Source: an uncultured Chloroflexota bacterium (GTDB lineage: Bacteria > Chloroflexota > Limnocylindria > Limnocylindrales > Limnocylindraceae). Taken from it: a stretch of 5,373 nt of DNA. The number at the start of each line of letters is the position of its first letter. The first letter of the stretch is position 1. This document shows positions 1 through 5,303 of the stretch, one piece after another. The notes under the pieces were generated by a model. That model did not search any database. It saw only the letters and a program-made list of their open reading frames with translations, and had not been told where the DNA came from. The stretch spans positions 1 to 5,373 of the forward strand of contig CAIZYO010000156.1 of assembly GCA_903937225.1 (NCBI GenBank). The letters are read 5' to 3'. The translations under genes and the position numbers were made by a program.

Positions 1-2279
1 ATGTCGAAGCGGTGCGTGATCGCCGTGCGCTCCACTGGGAGTCGTCGGCGCGTGACGCCGGTGCCCGACAACACGTTGTTGCTGGCTGCAGGCTCGTCCT
101 TCTTCTTGCTGGTGTTGAGTGGCTGGGAGCGCTTCGAACCATCGCGATAGATCGCGATCGCCTTCAGCCCAAGCTTCCACCCTTCCAGGTAGACGCTCTC
201 AATCTCTGCGGCGGTGGCAGCCTCTGGCATGTTCACCGTCTTGGAGATTGCGCCGGAGAGGAACGGCTGTGCCGCCGCCATCATGCGCACGTGGCCCATG
301 TAATGGATGGAGCGCTGACCATTCTTCGCCTTGAATGCGCAGTCAAAGACCGAGAGGTGCTCGTCCTTAAGGCCCGGTGCCCCCTCAATCGTCTCCTGTT
401 CGTCGATGTACTTGAGGATTGCGGCAACCTGCTCAGCGCTGTAGCCGAGCTTGGTCAGCGCCTCTGGGACCGTCTGGTTGACGATCTTGAGGAAGCCTTC
501 ACCAACAAGCTTCTTGTACTTGATGAGTGCGATGTCTGGCTCGATGCCCGTGGTGTCGCAATCCATCATGAAGGCGATCGTCCCGGTAGGGGCGAGCACG
601 CTCACCTGGGCGTTGCGATACCCGTGCGCCGTGCCGAGCTCCAGTGCGCGATCCCACGCATCCGTTGCCGCCTTGGCGAGATCCTTCGGCAGGGTCGCCG
701 TTGGAATCTTGTACGAGGCGTCTCGGTGCTTGCCGATCACACGGAGGAACGGCTTCTCGTTCTTCTTGTAGTCAATGAACGGTCCGCCGTGTGCCGCCGC
801 CGTCTCGGCTGACTGCACGTAGGCCTCGCCGGTCATGATTGACGTGATCGCTCCCGCGAAGGCGCGTCCCTCGTCCGAGTCATACGCCAGGCCACGGCTC
901 ATCAAGAGCGCGCCGAGGTTGGCGTAGCCAAGCCCGAGCGGTCGGAAGCGGTGGCTGTTCTCGTCGATCATCGGCGTTGGGTAGGAGGAGTTGTCCACGA
1001 GGATCTCCTGCGCCAACAGCGTCAGTCGCGAGGCGTACTTGAAGGACTCCACGTCAAACTCGCCGTCCTCGCGCACGAACTTCATCAAGTTCAGTGAGGC
1101 CAGGTTGCATGCCGTGTCGTTCAAGAACATGTACTCCGAGCACGGATTCGACGCATAAATGCGGTCCGAGTTGGAGGATGTGTGCCAGTCATTAATGGCG
1201 GTGTCGTACTGAATCCCTGGGTCACCGCAGACCCATGCCGCCTCCGCCATCTTGCGGAAGACGTCACGTGCCTTCAGCGTCTCCACCGGCTCGCCGCTTA
1301 CAACGGCGCGTGTCTGCCACGTGCCGTCGGACTCAACTGCCTGCATGAACTCGTCGTTCACGCGCACCGAGTGGTTGCCGTTCTGGAAGAAGATGGAGCC
1401 ATACGCCTCACCGGTGAAGCTCGCGTCGTAGCCAGCCTCAATGAGTGCCCACGCCTTCTTCTCTTCGTTCACCTTGGAATCAATGAACTCCACAACGTCA
1501 GGGTGCTGCACGTCAAGGATCACCATCTTTGCGGCGCGTCGGGTCTTACCACCCGACTTCACGACGCCCGCGAAGGCGTCGAAGCCCTTCATGAACGAGA
1601 CGGGACCAGATGCGGTGCCGCCGCCACTCATCTTCTCCTTGGCACTTCGGATTGGCGAAAGGTTGGAACCTGCGCCGGATCCGAACTTGAAGAGCATCGC
1701 CTCAGTCTTGGCGAGATCCATGATGGAAGACATGGAGTCCTGTACGCCGTTGATGAAGCATGCGGAACACTGTGGTCGCGCCTCAACGCCAACGTTGAAC
1801 CAGACTGGCGAGTTGAACGCCATCTTCTGATTGACAAGCAGGTGCGTCAGCTCTGCAATGAAAGCCGCGCGATCCTCTTCTGACTTGAAGTAGTGCTGCT
1901 GCTCCGCCCACGCATCAATCTGACCGGTAACTCGACCGATCAGCTGGCGAACGCTTGTCTCTCGCTCTGGACTTCCAACATGGCCGCGGAAGTACTTGGA
2001 GACAACAACGTTTGTGGCGAGCTGTGACCAGGAGGCGGGAACCTCAACGTCCTTCTGCTCGAAGACGCTCTTGCCGCTCTCGTTGCCGATCGACGCGGTG
2101 CGCGTCTCCCAAGCAATTTCGTCGTAAGGGTGAATGCCAGCGGTGGTCCAACGTCGTGGCCAAGCGAGTCCCTTGACACCCTTGCCATCAAAGCTCAACG
2201 GTGCAAGTGGAAGTGCTGCTGGTTTCTTACCAGCGCTGATCTTCGCGCTTGCCTTCGTTGCGTCCACCAAACCGGCCAT
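1..2279 (-). CDS. nrdJ: Adenosylcobalamin-dependent (class II) ribonucleotide reductase, C-terminus missing
   Basis: Reduces ribonucleotides to deoxyribonucleotides in the cytoplasm with a B12-generated thiyl radical, so it needs no oxygen. The reverse complement is open for 759 codons from ATG at 2279 to the left edge, with no stop. Motifs seen: NPCSE at residues 378-382, with Cys380 as expected thiyl-radical cysteine and Glu382 beside it; Cys391, 11 residues on, and Cys174 (SACF), which fit the family's redox pair; and the substrate-phosphate loop APTGTIAF at 563-570. The N-terminus reads GIHPYDEIAWETR (48-60), as in actinobacterial NrdJ, and I see no ATP-cone. The visible end, VERTAITHRFD, is where the C-terminal TSCPD-type domain normally begins. 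From family size, roughly 150-200 residues are missing, including the CxxC that re-reduces the active site. The start is supported by a strong Shine-Dalgarno site 6 nt upstream. NrdR-like boxes upstream suggest dATP/ATP-responsive repression. Confidence 0.97.
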   Translation of the reverse strand, partial: MAGLVDATKASAKISAGKKPAALPLAPLSFDGKGVKGLAWPRRWTTAGIHPYDEIAWETRTASIGNESGKSVFEQKDVEVPASWSQLATNVVVSKYFRGHVGSPERETSVRQLIGRVTGQIDAWAEQQHYFKSEEDRAAFIAELTHLLVNQKMAFNSPVWFNVGVEARPQCSACFINGVQDSMSSIMDLAKTEAMLFKFGSGAGSNLSPIRSAKEKMSGGGTASGPVSFMKGFDAFAGVVKSGGKTRRAAKMVILDVQHPDVVEFIDSKVNEEKKAWALIEAGYDASFTGEAYGSIFFQNGNHSVRVNDEFMQAVESDGTWQTRAVVSGEPVETLKARDVFRKMAEAAWVCGDPGIQYDTAINDWHTSSNSDRIYASNPCSEYMFLNDTACNLASLNLMKFVREDGEFDVESFKYASRLTLLAQEILVDNSSYPTPMIDENSHRFRPLGLGYANLGALLMSRGLAYDSDEGRAFAGAITSIMTGEAYVQSAETAAAHGGPFIDYKKNEKPFLRVIGKHRDASYKIPTATLPKDLAKAATDAWDRALELGTAHGYRNAQVSVLAPTGTIAFMMDCDTTGIEPDIALIKYKKLVGEGFLKIVNQTVPEALTKLGYSAEQVAAILKYIDEQETIEGAPGLKDEHLSVFDCAFKAKNGQRSIHYMGHVRMMAAAQPFLSGAISKTVNMPEAATAAEIESVYLEGWKLGLKAIAIYRDGSKRSQPLNTSKKKDEPAASNNVLSGTGVTRRRLPVERTAITHRFD

Positions 2280-2285
2280 GGTTCG

Positions 2286-2294
2286 CTCCCTCTT
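2286..2294 (-). promoter_or_regulatory. Ribosome binding site of nrdJ
   Basis: The minus strand reads AAGAGGGAG and then 6 nt to ATG at 2279. This is a strong, well-spaced Shine-Dalgarno site. It fixes the nrdJ start codon at 2279. Confidence 0.8.
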
Positions 2295-2296
2295 CT

Positions 2297-2312
2297 GGCC
2301 CGGCAACGGGCC
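2297..2312 (-). promoter_or_regulatory. Leader hairpin just upstream of the nrdJ ribosome binding site
   Basis: In the mRNA sense, GGCCCG and CGGGCC form a perfect 6-bp GC stem around a 4-nt loop (TTGC). It ends 2 nt before the Shine-Dalgarno stretch. No U-run follows, so it does not look like an intrinsic terminator. It may shape access to the ribosome binding site or stabilise the 5' leader. The structure is seen in the sequence; any role is inference. Confidence 0.45.
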
Positions 2313-2327
2313 CCTCCCTCCCGTCTC

Positions 2328-2344
2328 CCCAACCAACGGCTGGG
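2328..2344 (-). promoter_or_regulatory. Second hairpin in the nrdJ leader
   Basis: In the mRNA sense, CCCAGCC pairs with GGTTGGG to make a 7-bp stem with one G-U pair and a 3-nt loop. It lies between the proposed transcription start near 2375 and the RBS-proximal hairpin. No cobalamin-riboswitch B12-box was recognised around it. Function is unknown. Confidence 0.35.
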
Positions 2345-2381
2345 CGTACGGGTATTCGCGCTGTTTGCAGTGCGGAGGCGC

Positions 2382-2410
2382 ATCGTATGCCCCCAGCGTC
2401 GCGCCGTCAA
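2382..2410 (-). promoter_or_regulatory. Sigma70-type promoter of nrdJ (main candidate)
   Basis: The minus strand has TTGACG (positions 2410-2405, 5 of 6 to TTGACA), a 17-bp spacer, and TACGAT (2387-2382, 4 of 6 to TATAAT). Transcription would start near 2375 and give a leader of about 95 nt. The nearer NrdR-like box ends 8 bp upstream of the -35 element, where a bound repressor could hinder RNA polymerase. This is the best promoter match in the intergenic region. It is inferred from motifs only. Confidence 0.55.
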
Positions 2411-2418
2411 CCCCTAAA

Positions 2419-2434
2419 CCACAACATATGGTGG
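2419..2434 (-). promoter_or_regulatory. NrdR-box-like operator, promoter-proximal copy
   Basis: The plus strand reads CCACAACATATGGTGG, a near-palindrome centred on CATATG. It matches about 12 of 16 positions of the published NrdR-box consensus (acaCwatAtatwgTgt, recalled from memory). NrdR is the zinc-ribbon/ATP-cone repressor that senses dATP/ATP and controls ribonucleotide reductase genes in most bacteria. The site lies directly upstream of the nrdJ -35 element. It pairs with a second box whose CATATG core is 31 bp away, which is the usual NrdR spacing. No nrdR gene is in the window. Confidence 0.7.
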
Positions 2435-2436
2435 GG

Positions 2437-2494
2437 TGTAACAGGTTCGTTACAGCATATGTTGTGTTACAGGCTCCTGAGCGTGTTTGTTACA
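2437..2494. repeat. Cluster of four GTTACA/TGTAAC motifs interleaved with the NrdR-like boxes
   Basis: TGTAAC occurs at 2437-2442 and GTTACA at 2449-2454, 2466-2471 and 2489-2494. The first two form a perfect inverted repeat, TGTAAC-N6-GTTACA, lying exactly between the two NrdR-like cores. TGTAACAGG (2437-2445) and TGTTACAGG (2465-2473) also repeat directly with 8 of 9 identity, 28 bp apart. Four copies within 58 bp is more than expected in G+C-rich DNA. They could be flank bases of the NrdR sites or a separate operator. Confidence 0.5.
2452..2467 (-). promoter_or_regulatory. NrdR-box-like operator, distal copy
   Basis: The minus strand reads ACACAACATATGCTGT, matching about 13 of 16 positions of the NrdR-box consensus. 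This is the better of the two boxes. Its CATATG core (2456-2461) lies 31 bp, about three helical turns, from that of the proximal box (2425-2430). Both would therefore present the same face of the DNA to a cooperative NrdR oligomer. The site also overlaps the -10 element of a weaker second promoter candidate. Confidence 0.72.
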
Positions 2495-2495
2495 A
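2466..2495 (-). promoter_or_regulatory. Possible second, upstream nrdJ promoter
   Basis: The minus strand has TTGTAA (2495-2490, 4 of 6 to TTGACA), an 18-bp spacer, and TGTAAC (2471-2466, 4 of 6 to TATAAT). If used, its start would fall inside the distal NrdR-like box, which would suit direct repression. The match is weaker than the promoter at 2382-2410. Both hexamers also contain the repeated GTTACA/TGTAAC motif, so the resemblance may be secondary. Confidence 0.25.
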
Positions 2496-2505
2496 AATGG
2501 CCGCT

Positions 2506-2520
2506 CTGAGCCTGCCTCAG
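2506..2520 (-). terminator. Weak hairpin downstream of ccsB, possible terminator
   Basis: CTGAG and CTCAG form a perfect 5-bp stem around a 5-nt loop. On the minus strand a short T-run (TTTTG) follows about 8 nt later. It sits between the ccsB stop and the nrdJ promoter, where a terminator would be expected. The stem is short and the T-run is poor and distant, so read-through into nrdJ cannot be excluded. Confidence 0.2.
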
Positions 2521-2562
2521 CCGACTTCGGGCTCGGGGAGGTGCCGTGGGTGTGGAACGGGC

Positions 2563-3498
2563 TTACGGGGTCGGGAGGCCGGAATAGGAGTGCAGGCCGC
2601 TGAACCAGAGGTTCCCTGAGTAGGTGACCAGGACGGCCAAGAAGCCGATCACCAAGAGGAGGGCGGCGGGTCGACCCTGCCAGCCGCGCTGGCTCCGTGC
2701 GTGCAGGTAGACGGCGTAGATCAGCCACGTGGCGAGGGAGGCGGTCTCCTTCGGATCCCAGCCCCAGAAGCGGCTCCAGGCGATCGAGGCCCAGACCGAC
2801 CCGAGGATGAGCATTCCAGCGAAGAGCGGGAAGCCAATGCTGACCGCCTGAAATGCGATTTGATCGAGTCGCTTTGCGGATGGGAGCCAGCGGAACCGAT
2901 CCTCATCGCCCTGCATCAGATGCGCAACCCCCGCGGCGAAGGCGAAGGCGAAGATCCCGTAGCTCAACATGGCAAGTCCAACATGGATCGTCAGCAAGAG
3001 CGGGTGCTGAAGTGCAGGGACAAGCTCCGTCACTTCGTTGGGGAGTGTGGCGGCGTAGGCGAGGAGTCCGAGTGCGAGGCCGATTGCAATGACGCCGAGT
3101 GCACGCAGTCTCCCGCGGCGATCAAAGTAGATAGTGGCGGCGCAGATGCCGAATGCGAATGCGATGCTGAACTCGTAGAGGTTCCCCCATGGTCCGCGCC
3201 CGACGATCAGCGCGCGGAGAAGGAGCGACGCGCCAATCGCAGCCGTTCCAACGGTGAGGAGAGCGCCACCTGCATCGCCGGCGAAACTGCGACGATCAGA
3301 CGCTTCTGCCTCACCACCGCTCAGCGCCCGTCCGAGTGATCCGGTAATCGCAGTGGTTGACGCGAGTGAGGGGCTCAGTGGTGCGCGCAGCGCTCGATCA
3401 TTTGAAACGAGCAGTGCGAGGTGTGTGATGAGAAGTGCGAAGGCGGCAACCAGTGCGATACCGCCAACAACGGTGAGATAGAACGAGAGGGTCTCCAC
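2563..3498 (-). CDS. ccsB: Cytochrome c biogenesis protein CcsB (ResC/CcsA-type, WWD-domain)
   Basis: Haem-handling membrane subunit of the system II (ResB/ResC) cytochrome c synthetase, which moves haem across the membrane and attaches it to CxxCH apocytochromes on the outer face. The 311-residue protein is of normal family length, with about eight hydrophobic segments (roughly 4-30, 80-97, 108-126, 133-150, 166-195, 217-241, 253-267, 278-296). The WWD-like haem motif WGWDPKET is at 245-252, WGNLYEFS at 104-111. Candidate haem-ligand histidines are His172 (LTIHVG), His266 (YLHAR) and His303 (GLHSYSG), matching conserved family positions. The start is GTG at 3498, 2 nt after the upstream stop and without a clear Shine-Dalgarno site, so translational coupling is likely. 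The partner ResB/Ccs1 gene and the thiol-reducing CcdA/ResA genes are not in the window. Naming varies: the same protein is called CcsA, CcsB or ResC. Confidence 0.93.
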   Translation of the reverse strand: METLSFYLTVVGGIALVAAFALLITHLALLVSNDRALRAPLSPSLASTTAITGSLGRALSGGEAEASDRRSFAGDAGGALLTVGTAAIGASLLLRALIVGRGPWGNLYEFSIAFAFGICAATIYFDRRGRLRALGVIAIGLALGLLAYAATLPNEVTELVPALQHPLLLTIHVGLAMLSYGIFAFAFAAGVAHLMQGDEDRFRWLPSAKRLDQIAFQAVSIGFPLFAGMLILGSVWASIAWSRFWGWDPKETASLATWLIYAVYLHARSQRGWQGRPAALLLVIGFLAVLVTYSGNLWFSGLHSYSGLPTP

Positions 3499-3500
3499 CC

Positions 3501-3950
3501 TTACGCGCGAGCCGCGCCGCCAGGTGGCGGACCGGCGGGGCGTTCAATCTGGACGCGGGGGCGCACCCGAATCTCCATGCCGCAGGCGCTGCAGCTCGTC
3601 ATCTCGGCGAGGCGCACGGCGCTGCAGCCGGGGCATGCGAGGAGGAGGGGCTCACCCGTGATTGAGCGTGTCGCCCCCACTGGGTAGAGGGCCGCGGCGC
3701 GGGCGTCATACGGTCGACCGGCTGGGTAGAGCGGCCGCCCTTCAGCGTCACGCTCAGGAGGGGTCGGGGTGGCGTCGGCGTACTTGAGTTGTGCTCGGCG
3801 TTTGGTGAGTGCAACCAGGCCCCAGCCACCACCCGTGGCGAAGAACCAGAGGAGGACGAGGGGTGCAATGAAGAGCGGGAGGAGGACGATCAGCGCCCCC
3901 CAGTCGGGGGTGATGATGAGCGCGAGGAGTTTTAGCAGTTCATCAATCAT
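3501..3950 (-). CDS. Small membrane-anchored zinc-ribbon protein, function unknown
   Basis: The 149-residue product is not recognised as a named family. Residues 1-15 may form a short amphipathic helix. Residues 18-38 are strongly hydrophobic and form one transmembrane segment (with GALIVLLPLFIAPLVLLWFF), followed by a basic KRR at 50-52 that suggests a cytoplasmic C-terminus. Residues 60-95 are a Pro/Ala/Tyr-rich linker. Near the end, CPGC (106-109) and CSAC (120-123) make a typical four-cysteine zinc ribbon, and a Pro/Gly/Ala tail follows. The start ATG at 3950 lies 9 bp after the NYN gene, and the stop is 2 bp before ccsB, so the gene is in the same operon. There is no strong Shine-Dalgarno site. 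The position beside ccsB hints at a membrane or redox role, but this is inference only. Confidence 0.8.
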   Translation of the reverse strand: MIDELLKLLALIITPDWGALIVLLPLFIAPLVLLWFFATGGGWGLVALTKRRAQLKYADATPTPPERDAEGRPLYPAGRPYDARAAALYPVGATRSITGEPLLLACPGCSAVRLAEMTSCSACGMEIRVRPRVQIERPAGPPPGGAARA

Positions 3951-3959
3951 GTGCTGATT

Positions 3960-4472
3960 CTAGCGTTCACGTGGTGGGCGCGCCGACGGGCCACGCTTCT
4001 TCGTTGCCCCACGCCCAGGCTGCCAGCGGCGCTCTTCCGGCCCCTCATCTTTCCCTGCCTCTCCTTCAAACGACTTGGCTGGACGCGCGCCACCCCGACC
4101 GAACCCTCCTGTTGCGCGGGTGGAGGTAGGGGTGATGGTGTTCCCAGTGATTCGATCGCGGAAGTATCGCGCGGTGATCGTGGATGCGCCGAGGCGGCGT
4201 GCGCGATCGCGTAGCTCGCGGTCATCGGTGACCACAATGATGCGGTCAGCGCGACTCAACTCTGGACGACCCACCGCTTCAATGATTCGATCGTCAGCAG
4301 AGCGCCCGCCGCCGTCACGAAAGACTTCGAGCTTGGCGTTCTGCGGGAGCGAGCGGTGGATCGCAGACTCATACGCGCGCAGTCGCACCTCATCCCAGCC
4401 GCCAACAAGGTTGTTGCCGTCTACCAAGACGCGCTCCGCTCGCGCGAGCAGCTTCCACTCCTGATCTACCAT
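3960..4472 (-). CDS. NYN-domain protein, YacP/Rae1-like putative endoribonuclease
   Basis: The 170-residue product has a PIN-like NYN domain over residues 12-110. RVLVDGNNLVGGW (14-26) carries the first metal-binding Asp18 and Asn20/21. VFRDGGGRSADDRIIE (50-65) carries Asp60/61, and VVTDDRELRDRA (80-91) carries Asp83/84 and Asp89. This acidic set is what a metal-dependent RNase of the YacP family uses; Bacillus YacP (Rae1) cleaves mRNA on the ribosome. Residues 119-170 are a Gly/Arg/Lys-rich, low-complexity basic tail, probably for RNA or ribosome contact. The frame stays open upstream to 5024, but that part is antisense to the HAD gene. The ATG at 4472 was chosen because AGAGGAG lies 9 nt upstream and the domain begins about 12 residues in. 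It is the first gene of the operon with the zinc-ribbon gene and ccsB. The RNA target is unknown. Confidence 0.83.
   Translation of the reverse strand: MVDQEWKLLARAERVLVDGNNLVGGWDEVRLRAYESAIHRSLPQNAKLEVFRDGGGRSADDRIIEAVGRPELSRADRIIVVTDDRELRDRARRLGASTITARYFRDRITGNTITPTSTRATGGFGRGGARPAKSFEGEAGKDEGPEERRWQPGRGATKKRGPSARPPRER
4467..4472 (+). promoter_or_regulatory. Possible -10 element for a leaderless HAD transcript
   Basis: TACCAT (4 of 6 to TATAAT, with the key TA...T) lies 6 bp before the HAD ATG at 4479. That is the spacing expected if transcription starts at the A of the start codon. No Shine-Dalgarno site is visible before this ATG, which fits a leaderless mRNA. No convincing -35 hexamer is seen. 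On the other strand these six bases are the first two codons of the NYN gene. Confidence 0.35.
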
Positions 4473-4478
4473 CTCATC

Positions 4479-5303
4479 ATGCTCCTCTGCGTTGACCTTG
4501 ACGGTGTCCTCTACCGCGGCAGTGAACCGATCCCCGGGGTCGGCGCACTTCTGACGGAGCGCGTTGCTGCGGGTGACCGCGTCGCCTACATCACCAACAA
4601 CAGCTTCCTTCGTCAGGCTGAGTATCGCGCGCGGATTGAATCGTGTGGTGCACCCTTCGCGACCGCCTCGCTCCTGACGGCGGTTGGCCTCACCGCGGCG
4701 CGCTTTCGTGAAGCGGGCGTGCGGCGCGTCCTCGTCTATGGTGCGCCAGGCCTCGTGGATGAGCTGCGAGCGGCGAGCCTTGATGCACGAGCCACTGCCG
4801 ACATCCTTAATGAGGAGGCACTTGCTGCGTGGGGTGCAGAGGGGGTCTGCGTCGGGCTCCATCGCAGCGCCACGGAGCGGGAGCTCCTCCTCGCCGCAAC
4901 CGCGCTCCGCGCGGGCGCGCGCTTCATCACCCCAAACCGCGACGCCAGTTACCCCGACCCAGGTGAGCTGACGCCTGGAACAGGGGCCGCCGTCGCGGCA
5001 CTTGAGGCGGCGAGCGGCGTTCAAGCTGAAGTGGTGGGGAAGCCTGCGCCAGATCTGATCAGCACTGCGGCGCGTGACGCGAACATGGCGCTTGATCGTG
5101 TGGTGATGATCGGCGACTCGCTAGAAACAGATATTGCCGCCGCAGGAGCCGCGGGCGTTCGATCCATTTTGATGTTGACCGGCGTCACCAGTGCTGATGA
5201 TGCGGAACGTGCCGCCGCACTGGCTGGCAGCGCGCGACCAACACGTGTCGCGCGGGACGCCGAAGAGCTTGCGCGGATCTTGGCGGAGTTGCGAGCGGGC
5301 TAA
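4479..5303 (+). CDS. HAD-superfamily IIA phosphatase (NagD / 4-nitrophenylphosphatase-like)
   Basis: A 274-residue cytoplasmic phosphatase of normal length for the NagD-like HAD-IIA family, which acts on small phosphorylated metabolites such as sugar phosphates, nucleotides or phosphoglycolate. All core motifs are present. Motif I is VDLDGVLYRG (5-14), with nucleophile Asp6 and acid/base Asp8. Motif II is YITNNS (37-42). Motif III is Lys188 in VGKPAPD, and motif IV is MIGDSLETDI (210-219), with Asp213 and Asp218 for Mg2+. The C2-cap signature FITPNRDASYP is at 149-159. The exact substrate cannot be read from sequence. The frame is open further 5', with an ATG at 4356, but that part is antisense to the NYN gene. 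The ATG at 4479 puts motif I at residue 5, as is usual. There is no Shine-Dalgarno site. The stop overlaps that of a convergent gene. Confidence 0.92.
   Translation: MLLCVDLDGVLYRGSEPIPGVGALLTERVAAGDRVAYITNNSFLRQAEYRARIESCGAPFATASLLTAVGLTAARFREAGVRRVLVYGAPGLVDELRAASLDARATADILNEEALAAWGAEGVCVGLHRSATERELLLAATALRAGARFITPNRDASYPDPGELTPGTGAAVAALEAASGVQAEVVGKPAPDLISTAARDANMALDRVVMIGDSLETDIAAAGAAGVRSILMLTGVTSADDAERAAALAGSARPTRVARDAEELARILAELRAG
4482..4488 (-). promoter_or_regulatory. Ribosome binding site of the NYN gene, inside the HAD coding sequence
   Basis: The minus strand reads AGAGGAG and then 9 nt to ATG at 4472. The same bases on the plus strand are the Leu-Leu codons CTC CTC just after the start of the divergent HAD gene, plus one base. 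The site decides the NYN start, because the open frame extends far upstream. Confidence 0.65.

Noticed and set aside
12..812. A 266-residue plus-strand open frame
   Set aside because: It is antisense to nrdJ. The minus strand carries recognisable reductase sequence here (for example the PTGTI loop region and the run up to the TSCPD domain), while the plus-strand product has no family resemblance. Long antisense frames are common in high-GC DNA.
1182..1883. A 233-residue plus-strand open frame
   Set aside because: It is antisense to the central catalytic part of nrdJ, including the Cys174 region, and its product has no recognisable motifs.
2419..2467. The CATATG palindromes as transposon ends or an attachment site
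   Set aside because: They lie directly at a reductase promoter with NrdR-type spacing, and no transposase, integrase or target duplication is near.
2280..2562. Cobalamin riboswitch upstream of the B12-dependent reductase
   Set aside because: I looked for the B12-box and the long multi-stem fold. Only two small hairpins are present and the space is too short after the promoter.
2134..2619. A 161-residue plus-strand open frame crossing the intergenic region
   Set aside because: It spans the nrdJ start, its promoter and operators, and the ccsB end. It has low-complexity composition and no Shine-Dalgarno site or motif.
2701..3339. A 212-residue plus-strand open frame
   Set aside because: It is antisense to ccsB, whose WGWDPKET motif and membrane segments are clear. 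The charged Glu/Arg-rich product is the expected mirror of hydrophobic codons.
3960..5024. A 354-residue version of the NYN protein
   Set aside because: The extra N-terminal 184 residues are antisense to the well-supported HAD gene and match no domain. The internal ATG at 4472 has a good Shine-Dalgarno site.
4356..5303. A 315-residue version of the HAD phosphatase starting at 4356
   Set aside because: The extra 41 residues overlap NYN coding sequence and would push motif I away from the N-terminus. HAD-IIA proteins normally begin a few residues before the DxDG motif.
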